NCBI GenBank assembly: GCA_003136315.1
Contig: PLDW01000295.1
Location: 1-32,996 of the forward strand
From: Gemmataceae bacterium
Lineage (GTDB): Bacteria; Planctomycetota; Planctomycetia; Gemmatales; Gemmataceae
DNA length: 32,996 nucleotides
Direction of reading: 5' to 3'
In this document: piece by piece, positions 6,054-12,661 of the stretch
How positions within the stretch are numbered: position 1 is the first letter of the stretch
How the letters are laid out: every line of letters begins with the position of its first letter
Position numbers and translations under genes: made by a program
The notes under the pieces: generated by a model
Databases searched by the model: none
Told to the model about the DNA's origin: nothing
The model's input: only the letters and a program-made list of their open reading frames with translations

Positions 6054-6807
6054 ATCTGCCCGTTCGGCAGACACCTCGGGGCCAACTCGGTAATGGAAGT
6101 GTCTATGAGCGCGCGGAGTTTTAACCCAGCCTCCTGGTCTTCGCCCCTGGCCGAGTAGCCAACCCATCGCACCTGAGGTCGGGCGAACAAGTAATGCAGG
6201 AGCAGACTGTCCTCGACGCGCAGATTTGACGCCTGCGGGCCGATCGCGTTGCGAGACGGGAATGGTGAGACGTGATGATCGGGGGGCTGGGCGGCCAACG
6301 CACGGCCTTCGCACTGGGCCAGGTCGACTGTCCTGCAACCCACCTTGCATGAGGGGTGAGGACGGTTGGAGATCAAAAATGGGGGAGACTCGTGGTCGCC
6401 GACCTTCTCTTGAGATATTAGCCACAACGTGCGACTGCTCGGCACGTACCGTTGGAGTGTCATGATTCCTGTGAACCACGTCGAGGATGGCTATTCGACT
6501 TTGTCCCTCTCCACCATCTCGCCAGGTAGAGACACCTTTCACTGTAGGATGAGATTTCGCGCAACCCAAGGCTGAAGAATGAGATAGGGTGTGCAAAACG
6601 TCCTTTATCAACCACAAAGACCACCAGGGCCAAGGGGTGGCAAATAGCAGGGAAAGAAGGATATCCACTGCAATATGGCTGATGTGCCTCGCCACGACAG
6701 TTGGGGAGCTTGTTACACGTGGGCTACCTTTCTGCCGTCCAAATTCGGTATCATGGCAACGGTTGCACTCCCAAGCCGAACTGATTCAAGGAACCTGGAG
6801 GCATGTC
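6054..6807. other. Long intergenic region, possibly gene relics
   Basis: About 750 bp without a convincing gene. The minus-strand frame from 6463 contains protein-like stretches such as LLLHYLFARPQVRWVGYSARG and could be a decayed coding region, but it has no recognisable family. The frame of the downstream rhodanese gene is open back to about 6589. The ATG with a good ribosome binding site is at 6808. Confidence 0.35.
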
Positions 6808-7365
6808 ATGAAATACGTCGCATTAGCCCTTCTTCTCGCTGCCGTCCATTCCTTCATTGGCACTTCTGCGGGCTCGAAGGCACCGCCGGTCAAGCCACTA
6901 CAAAATCAGCAACAGGCGGCACCGCCGAACCCGAACATCGACATGGACGCCTACGTGCGATCCGTGGAGGAAGTAGCCAAGCATCGCGAAAAGCGCCGGC
7001 TTACGGAGGATGACTTCATCAAGATGAGTGGGGAGGATGGCACCATTGTGCTGGACGCCCGCAGCAAGGACAAGTACGACCTGCTGCACATCAAGGGCGC
7101 GATCCACCTGAGCTTCCCGGATATCACTATCGAGAGCATGAAAACAACGCTGCCAGATAAGAAAGTTTGTATCCTAATTTACTGCAATAATAACTTCAAG
7201 AACTCAGAGCTGCCATTTCCACCAAAGCCGTCGATCGCGTCATTGAACATTTCGACGTATATTACGTTATACAACTATGGCTATCGAAACGTATACGAAC
7301 TCGGACCACAGATTGACCCGGTGAAATCGAAGTTGAGGTTCGAAGGCACAATGGTTGCGAAGTGA
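6808..7365 (+). CDS. Secreted rhodanese-like protein
   Basis: A 185-residue protein. Residues 1-22 are a signal peptide (MKYVALALLLAAVHSF). A glutamine/proline-rich linker follows, then a rhodanese-like domain at about 65-180: VLDARSKDKYDLLHIKGAIHL (about 81-101) is the characteristic segment before the active loop, and CILIYCNNNF places Cys126 at the catalytic position. Rhodanese domains transfer sulfane sulfur or act as persulfide or phosphatase-like modules. The substrate is unknown, and export points to the periplasm. The ATG has GGAGG 7 bases upstream. The second half (about 7140-7365) is visibly AT-richer than the neighbouring genes. A hairpin with a T-rich tail follows at 7461-7493. 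Confidence 0.8.
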   Translation: MKYVALALLLAAVHSFIGTSAGSKAPPVKPLQNQQQAAPPNPNIDMDAYVRSVEEVAKHREKRRLTEDDFIKMSGEDGTIVLDARSKDKYDLLHIKGAIHLSFPDITIESMKTTLPDKKVCILIYCNNNFKNSELPFPPKPSIASLNISTYITLYNYGYRNVYELGPQIDPVKSKLRFEGTMVAK

Positions 7366-7413
7366 ACCGTCGGTAGAAGTCGTGCAGTGAGATGGGCCAG
7401 TGGAAAAAGCATT

Positions 7414-7429
7414 CGGACAAGTCTGTCCG
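7414..7429. other. Inverted repeat CGGACA-N4-TGTCCG
   Basis: A perfect 6-bp inverted repeat with a 4-base centre lies 50 bp after the rhodanese-like gene. It could be part of an RNA 3' structure or a protein-binding site. Nothing else supports either reading. The surrounding region 7366-7718 contains no recognisable gene. Confidence 0.25.
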
Positions 7430-7460
7430 AGAAGTTCCGGTATGCTCTGCTAACGCTGAG

Positions 7461-7493
7461 GGCCACTCCCGATGGTGTGGCCTTCTTCGTTTT
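7461..7493 (+). terminator. Probable Rho-independent terminator
   Basis: GGCCAC (7461-7466) and GTGGCC (7477-7482) form a perfect stem with a 10-base loop, followed by TTCTTCGTTTT. It is placed about 95 bp after the rhodanese-like gene and would end its transcript. Confidence 0.5.
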
Positions 7494-7718
7494 CGACGAC
7501 TTTCTGGCCCATCCCGCAGAGCGGAGCAAGACCGGTTCCGATGCTTCTGGAAACCAGGGGAATTGATGTCGCGTCGAGCGAGAAGTGTCTCAATTCGTGT
7601 GAAATACCGAGGGTGAACCAATAGGCTTTGTTGTGGTGGTGCGGAAATAGAGGTCAGGTGTGGGCCTTGGCCCGGCCCCCAGCGCAAACGCCCTGGGGAC
7701 GGCTGATCCACAGGTCTA

Positions 7719-8438
7719 CTACTTCACCGACAGGAGCTTGTCTTCCTTGGGGAAGGTCTCCAGTGTCAGCCCCTTGAAGTGGATCTCCTGGGGAACGGAG
7801 TTGGAGTGCAACTGGAGCCCAATCGGTCCGGACTTGATTCGCTCCGGTTCCGGATCATACCAGTCCACCACAGCCGTCCCGTTCACCGCCACCCGCACCC
7901 GGTTCCCTTGGGCCAGGATTTCGATGTCATTCCAGTCGTGCTGTTTGCCAACCTTTTTTGCAGGAGCCCCATTCACCGGCAAGCCGTTCCGTCCGAACAG
8001 ATCATACATGCCCCACCCCGACGGGAACATCACCAGATGTCCGGCATAGGTGTACTTCGTCCGGTCCTTGTCCGGATCCTTGCTCACGTCCGGCTTGATG
8101 GTCCCCCAAAACGAGACTCCGGAGTGCATCTCGGATTCGACAAGTTTGGCCGCGAATGTTAGCCGGAAGTCGGTGTAATTGTCCTTCGTGACGAGATACG
8201 TACTGAACTTCAGTGGGGAGGTGTTCTTCGCCACGATCACCCCGTCCTTGACCGACCACAGGTCCGAATAACCTTCCCACCCCGTGAGCGTCTTCCCATC
8301 GAACAGCGCGATCGTTTCGGTCTTCCCGCTGCGGGGTGGGACGATCTCGGTCGCCTTGGTCGGCGGGGGGGTCTTTTTGTCCTGGCCGGCAGCGAGGCCG
8401 GTGCATAGCAGGGTGGATAGCAGGAGGAGTGAACGCAT
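7719..8438 (-). CDS. Secreted DUF1080 protein (LamG-like, 3-keto-disaccharide hydrolase family)
   Basis: A 239-residue protein with a signal peptide (MRSLLLLSTLLCTGLAAG, cut near residue 18). The DUF1080 domain follows: IALFDGKTLTGWEGYSDLWSVKDGVIVAKN opens it. SFWGTIKPDV, AGHLVMFPSGWGMYD and WNDIEILAQGNRVRVAVNGTAVVDW are the later conserved blocks, and GPIGLQLHSN is the typical ending. The family has a concanavalin-like fold. Some members hydrolyse 3-keto-disaccharides, and planctomycetes carry many. The exact substrate here is unknown; the site of action should be the periplasm or outside the cell. The ATG at 8438 gives the natural signal peptide, although no strong ribosome binding site is visible. 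The gene is monocistronic between convergent or divergent neighbours. Confidence 0.85.
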   Translation of the reverse strand: MRSLLLLSTLLCTGLAAGQDKKTPPPTKATEIVPPRSGKTETIALFDGKTLTGWEGYSDLWSVKDGVIVAKNTSPLKFSTYLVTKDNYTDFRLTFAAKLVESEMHSGVSFWGTIKPDVSKDPDKDRTKYTYAGHLVMFPSGWGMYDLFGRNGLPVNGAPAKKVGKQHDWNDIEILAQGNRVRVAVNGTAVVDWYDPEPERIKSGPIGLQLHSNSVPQEIHFKGLTLETFPKEDKLLSVK

Positions 8439-8633
8439 GGGAGGGGTCCAGTAGGCAGGTCGGATCCGGGCCACGAGGGCGATCATACCGCGCAAGCTCC
8501 TCCCGGCCAGCGTATCACCAGGGGAAATCTCAGGGGAGCAATGGGCGGCAGGCGGGTCATTGACCGGTAGTGGAGTCGGTCCGACACTGGGAGATGTCGC
8601 CACAATCCCCCGCACGCAATCGAGGCATCCAAC

Positions 8634-10208
8634 GTGGCTGGTCATGTTTTCATTGTTCGAGGGGACATCCGTCGACTCGCCTGCGATGCGTGGCTCTTAC
8701 CTTGCGACGGGCGAGCACGGCCCAAAAACGATTGGTTTCTCCCCGGGTACAGCGGCCCGCGGGACGGGACCAGGTTTCTGGAGGGTGGACCACGAACGCA
8801 GCTCCTTCGGGGCACACCCGCTGGTTTACCCCAGCCGTGGCTGACCCACGTCGGCTCACATCATCGCCCGGTGAGTTGGTACGTGGACGGGGCGAGCGAA
8901 TTCCTCGACGCTGCGGCTGGAGTCATCGCGGCAGCCGCCGATGTCCCGCTCTTTCGGCGCGCCCGACCCCTATTGGCTTTGCCGATCGTCGGGACCGGTG
9001 GGGGCGGTGCTGCCGCACGGACGGGAGAGGTCGTACAGGAGCTCCTCCCACGGCTGGAAACTTTCGCCACACGACCATTTCCAGGCGACCGGGAGTTCGA
9101 TGTCGCGCTGGTGTGTTGGGACGCCGCGAGCTACGCAGCGGCTCAGGCTGAGCGGGTCCGCCGGACGTCCTGGCCGACTGACCTGACAGATACTCTGCGT
9201 AACGAGGCCGAACGCCTGGCCCGACTTGCCCTTCGTGGGGAACTCGCCCTCTTCCTCGGGGCTGGTGTGAGCATGGCGGCCGGGCTCCCCGGATGGGACG
9301 GATTGCTCAGGGCTCTCGCAGAACGGGTCGGGATGTCGCCCGACGAGCAACGGGCTCTGGCGGATCTCCGCAATGCCCTCGACCAGGCCACTGTCGTCGA
9401 GCGGCGGCTGAAGGACCGCGGTGAGACTCTCGGCCGGGCGGTGGCGACGGTACTTGGTCCTCGTCGCCATTACGCTCTGGCACACGCCCAGCTCGCGGCT
9501 ATGCCCGTGCGAGAAGTCATCACCACCAACTACGACCAGTTGTTCGAGGACGCCTGGCACCCAGCGGATGCTGACGGACTCTCAATCCTGCCTGGAGGGA
9601 TTCGGCCGAATGCCCGGCGGTGGCTTCTGAAAATGCACGGGTGTCTGTCCGACGCCGACCAAATTGTGCTGACTCGATCGAGTTATACCCGCTACGACGA
9701 GCGGCTCCCGGCCCTCACCGGCCTCGTCCAGGCGTTTCTGGTCACCCGACACGTCCTGTTCGTGGGGTTTTCACTGATCGACGACAACTTCCACCGAATC
9801 GTGGATGCCGTCCGGCGGCTACGGACGGCAGCAGGGTCGCCAGCGCGGTTCGGGTCGGCCCTCACCCTCGGACACGGCGGACTGGCCGAGGTACTCTGGG
9901 AACACGACCTGGAGCGTATCCGGATGGATCCCCGTCAGGAGACCCCAGGGTTCCCGGTCGCCGAGGCGGCCCGTCGCCTGGAAATCTTCCTCGATTACCT
10001 TCTCTCACGGACGCGGAACACGGCCCATCTCCTGGTTGGCGAGCGTTTCGACCCCCTTCTGACCCCGGGTGAACGAAGATTGCGAGATGCTCTCGGGCAG
10101 TTCGTTCGCGCTGTGACTGGAGATGACGCCGCGTCGGTCCGTGAGACCGTCGCGTGGCCACAGGTCGAACGCTTGCTCTCCGCCCTGGGGTTCGACCCTC
10201 CGCGCTAG
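8634..10208 (+). CDS. Macro-like / SIR2-like NADase fusion protein, candidate defence effector
   Basis: A 524-residue protein. Residues 1-170 look macro-domain-like: HVFIVRGDIRRLACDAWLLP resembles the opening of macro domains, and LALPIVGTGGGGAAART (about 114-130) resembles their phosphate loop. Residues about 200-470 are SIR2-like: LFLGAGVSMAAGLPGW (207-221), VITTNYDQLFEDAW (295-308) with Asn299, LKMHGCLSDADQIVLT (332-347) with His335, and FVGFSLIDDNFHRI (376-389). Such domains in phage-defence proteins (Thoeris ThsA, DSR2) cleave NAD when triggered. The Asn and His expected for catalysis are present. The start is GTG 8634 with GAGG nine bases upstream. No partner gene is adjacent, so it may act alone. 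The defence role is inference; the macro assignment is less certain than SIR2. Confidence 0.8.
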   Translation: MAGHVFIVRGDIRRLACDAWLLPCDGRARPKNDWFLPGYSGPRDGTRFLEGGPRTQLLRGTPAGLPQPWLTHVGSHHRPVSWYVDGASEFLDAAAGVIAAAADVPLFRRARPLLALPIVGTGGGGAAARTGEVVQELLPRLETFATRPFPGDREFDVALVCWDAASYAAAQAERVRRTSWPTDLTDTLRNEAERLARLALRGELALFLGAGVSMAAGLPGWDGLLRALAERVGMSPDEQRALADLRNALDQATVVERRLKDRGETLGRAVATVLGPRRHYALAHAQLAAMPVREVITTNYDQLFEDAWHPADADGLSILPGGIRPNARRWLLKMHGCLSDADQIVLTRSSYTRYDERLPALTGLVQAFLVTRHVLFVGFSLIDDNFHRIVDAVRRLRTAAGSPARFGSALTLGHGGLAEVLWEHDLERIRMDPRQETPGFPVAEAARRLEIFLDYLLSRTRNTAHLLVGERFDPLLTPGERRLRDALGQFVRAVTGDDAASVRETVAWPQVERLLSALGFDPPR

Positions 10209-10275
10209 CGCCCCAGAGTGCCACCGAGAAGCGTGGCTCGACTCGGGGCGACTCTCGACCGTAAAAGTTTTGCCA

Positions 10276-10896
10276 TCAAGCCCTTGTCCCGAAATAGGCC
10301 GCGACGATTGCGACCAGTACACCTTCCCATACCTTCAACCCTTCGACGCTCAAAGGGCCTTCGATGTTTGGCCGAATCAGAAACTGGAAGATCGTCTCGG
10401 CAACCAACAGGAGGATGGCGATCACCCCGGCCCACGCCCGCAGTGTCTGGAACAGGTCGCCGTTGCGGCCCAGGATAAACCGCAGGAACAGGCCGACCGC
10501 GAACCCCCCGGAGAGGGTGGCGAGCAAAACGGGCCACTGTCCGATGTCTGAGGGGTTCGGAGTCAGCCGTGTGGTGAGGCGGTGCGAGTCCGTGTAGGCC
10601 ACAAAGCCGACCACCGCAACGCTTCCCCCGACGAAGATCACACGCATGAGCCAGGGGAGAAACTCGATGTGGCCTGGGTCGTGGGGAATCGGGTGGGATG
10701 CGAACGCCATGAACACCAGTGTGAGCAGGAAGAAGTGCCCGAGTGGGACGGTCAGCTTCGTGGGGTCAGTGACATCTGGCAGGAGCAGGAAAATCCAGAA
10801 GAACGAGCAGATCAGTACAGACATGAACCCTCGGACGGTGCCCATTGGTAGCCCGTAGGGATGTCGGATGACTGCGGGGACAGTGGCAGCGGACAT
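10276..10896 (-). CDS. Six-helix integral membrane protein, function unknown
   Basis: A 206-residue protein with predicted membrane spans at about 22-40, 50-67, 82-101, 121-142, 152-174 and 187-203. Loops contain HPIPHDPGHIEFLPW and RPNIEGPLSVEGLKVWEG. No transporter or enzyme motif was recognised. The ATG at 10896 is supported by GGAG 8 bases upstream; an earlier in-frame start at 10923 is less likely. It is convergent with the macro-SIR2 gene (67 bp between stops) and divergent from rplM. Confidence 0.75.
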   Translation of the reverse strand: MSAATVPAVIRHPYGLPMGTVRGFMSVLICSFFWIFLLLPDVTDPTKLTVPLGHFFLLTLVFMAFASHPIPHDPGHIEFLPWLMRVIFVGGSVAVVGFVAYTDSHRLTTRLTPNPSDIGQWPVLLATLSGGFAVGLFLRFILGRNGDLFQTLRAWAGVIAILLLVAETIFQFLIRPNIEGPLSVEGLKVWEGVLVAIVAAYFGTRA

Positions 10897-10971
10897 GGCG
10901 TTTCTCCGTGGTGGACAGCTCACTATTAATCCATTCGCTCGCGCCCGCCCAACCTTTCCCTTGTCCCAGTC

Positions 10972-10999
10972 TTGACGAACGGAACGGATGACGTAGCAT
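10972..10999 (+). promoter_or_regulatory. Candidate promoter for rplM
   Basis: TTGACG (10972-10977) and TAGCAT (10994-10999) are separated by 16 bases. They resemble a sigma-70 type promoter and would leave a leader of about 65 bases before the rplM ATG at 11073. This is motif matching only. Confidence 0.35.
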
Positions 11000-11072
11000 G
11001 AGAGTCTTCCGGAAAATGTCCGGGGGTATTGCCACCGATTCTTTCCCGGACACGTGCGGGGCGGGTTAGCAG

Positions 11073-11507
11073 ATGTCCACGTTCATGGCCAACCGAACAA
11101 CGGTCCAACACAAGTGGTTTGTGGTCGACGCCACCGATCTGGTCGTCGGGCGACTGGCCGTCCTCGTCGCCAACGTGCTCCGCGGCAAGCACAAACCCGA
11201 CTACACCCCCCACTGCGACACCGGCGACATTGTGGTGGTGGTGAACGCCGAAAAGGTGCATTTCACGGGTCGGAAGTGGGATCAGAAGAGCTACCAGGAT
11301 TACTCCCATTACGCTGGCGGCCAAAAGATCACCCCGGCACGGGAAATGCGCGATCGTAAGCCCGAGGAGATTCTCCGCCGGGCTGTCAAGCGTATGATGC
11401 CCCGTGGCCCGCTCGGTTACAAACAACTGGGCAAGCTCAAGATCTACTCGGGGAATCAGCACCCACACCAGGCCCAGCAGCCGCAAGAGCTGAAACTCAA
11501 GGGCTAA
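11073..11507 (+). CDS. rplM: Large ribosomal subunit protein uL13
   Basis: A 144-residue ribosomal protein that binds 23S rRNA early in large-subunit assembly. Family signatures are WFVVDATDLVVGRLAVLVANVLRGKHKPDYTPH, then GDIVVVVNAEKVHFTGRKW, YYSH-like YSHYAGG, and the end block RAVKRMMPRGPLGYKQLGKLKIYSG with NQHPHQAQQP. Length is normal. The ATG at 11073 has no clear Shine-Dalgarno sequence, and a second ATG at 11085 (MANRTT) is possible. It precedes rpsI, the usual bacterial arrangement, but a hairpin with a T-run lies between them. Confidence 0.97.
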   Translation: MSTFMANRTTVQHKWFVVDATDLVVGRLAVLVANVLRGKHKPDYTPHCDTGDIVVVVNAEKVHFTGRKWDQKSYQDYSHYAGGQKITPAREMRDRKPEEILRRAVKRMMPRGPLGYKQLGKLKIYSGNQHPHQAQQPQELKLKG

Positions 11508-11557
11508 AAGCCCTCTGACCCCCAACAGCCCGGCGGGTTTCACCCGACACGCCTTCC

Positions 11558-11584
11558 CCGGCGGTCTCGCCCCGCCGGGTTTTG
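11558..11584 (+). terminator. Hairpin with T-run between rplM and rpsI
   Basis: CCGGCGG (11558-11564) and CCGCCGG (11572-11578) form a perfect 7-bp stem with a 7-base loop, followed by GTTTTG. It could terminate or attenuate transcription before rpsI. The strong stem and short T-run favour partial termination. A second, longer pairing of CCCGGCGGG near 11529 with the same right arm is also possible, so alternative folds exist. Confidence 0.5.
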
Positions 11585-11610
11585 CCTACCCAACCAGGGA
11601 TGCCGCGATC

Positions 11611-12189
11611 ATGGCCGAGAAGAAACCTGTCAAGGTCCCGAAAACGTATTACCTGGCGACTGGCCGGCGAAAAACCGCGGTCGCTCGGGTGCGGTTGAGC
11701 GAGGGGAAAGGGGCGATCACGATCAATGACCGCCCGTTAGATGCGTATTTCACTGAAGAGAAGGACCGGGCAGCCGTTCTTGGGCCGCTCAAGGCGACCG
11801 ACCAACTCGGCCGGGTAGATGTGATCGTCAAAGCCACCGGTGGCGGGATCACCGGCCAGGCTGGAGCCGTCTGCCAGGGACTGGCTCGGGCCATCAAGAC
11901 CATGTTCAGCCCGCCGGACGAGCAAAAACGGCATGTGTTCAACCAGACGACTGTGATCCGCAGCTATATGGATGAGAAACGAGCTCGGGAGCTGGCCAAA
12001 GCACCTACACCTCCCGCCGTGACACCAGCCCCCAGCGCCGATGGGGTAGCCGCAACCTCCGACCCGGCCGGTGGGATGATCAAGAAGCTTCGCGATTCCG
12101 GTTTCCTCACCCGGGACGCCCGGATGAAAGAGCGGAAGAAGTACGGTCTGCGTGGGGCACGTCGCGGAACCCAGTTCTCCAAGCGGTGA
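11611..12189 (+). CDS. rpsI: Small ribosomal subunit protein uS9 with an extra internal segment
   Basis: A 192-residue S9 protein; bacterial S9 is usually near 130 residues. The N-terminal part is standard: YLATGRRKTAVARVRLSEGKGAITIN (14-39), VDVIVKATGGGITGQAGAV (69-87) and QGLARAIKTMF. The C-terminal tail that reaches the decoding centre is intact: LRDSGFLTRDARMKERKKYGLRGARR, ending QFSKR. Between them, about residues 100-156 form an insertion with a charged helix-like part (YMDEKRARELAKA) and a proline/alanine-rich linker. The normal protein has about ten residues there. A short N-terminal extension is also present. The frame and codon use run through without a break, so this is not a frameshift artefact. 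A terminator follows at 12216. Confidence 0.96.
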   Translation: MAEKKPVKVPKTYYLATGRRKTAVARVRLSEGKGAITINDRPLDAYFTEEKDRAAVLGPLKATDQLGRVDVIVKATGGGITGQAGAVCQGLARAIKTMFSPPDEQKRHVFNQTTVIRSYMDEKRARELAKAPTPPAVTPAPSADGVAATSDPAGGMIKKLRDSGFLTRDARMKERKKYGLRGARRGTQFSKR

Positions 12190-12215
12190 TCCCGCCCAAC
12201 GACCTATGCATCGTG

Positions 12216-12251
12216 AGCCCACCCCCCAAAGGAGTGGGCTTGTTTCTTTTC
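12216..12251 (+). terminator. Rho-independent terminator after rpsI
   Basis: AGCCCAC (12216-12222) and GTGGGCT (12234-12240) form a perfect 7-bp stem with an 11-base loop, followed by TGTTTCTTTT. It lies 27 bp after the rpsI stop codon. Confidence 0.75.
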
Positions 12252-12661
12252 CCCCCCCGACACGTCGGGATGTGCAGATTTTCATTGATTCAGGGCAAGT
12301 GTTCGCCTGGTGGGTGATTTTTTTGCCAGCACGAATCTTTCGCGTGCCCTGGTGAGTGCGGCTTGCAACTCCCCTATTAGCAACGTGATCGAGCTACAAT
12401 TCGCCAGCTTTCACCCATTGGCATATCATTCGCTCTCGGCAATTCTCAGCCAAGTCTTGAGCCTTAAAGGCCAGTCTGCACTCGATTCCGGGGGATGCTC
12501 CGGAAAAATCCTCACCCTCGCGACGCGCTGCAAGATTTTCCGGGCCTGGGGATAGCAGCGGGCTCGGCGGGTTCTGGAGTGGCACTTCCGAACCCTGCAG
12601 CAGTTGTGGAAAATATCACGCCAGTCGAACTGCCATTTATCATATTGACAAGGTTTCCACC
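12252..12661 (+). other. Intergenic leader region before the propeller gene cluster
   Basis: About 410 bp without a recognisable gene. It is less GC-rich than its surroundings and should contain the promoter of the three-gene cluster. A TTGACA occurs at 12645, but only 12 bases before the ATG, too close to be the -35 element. No confident promoter was assigned. Confidence 0.4.

Noticed and set aside
5732..6463. A 243-residue minus-strand frame through repeat B
   Set aside because: It overlaps the better-supported membrane-protein gene and its C-terminal part is shared repeat DNA with mostly amino-acid-changing differences. A relic is possible, so the region is described as such.
12645..12650. 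TTGACA as a -35 promoter element for the propeller cluster
   Set aside because: It is only 12 bases before the start codon, leaving no room for a -10 element and leader.
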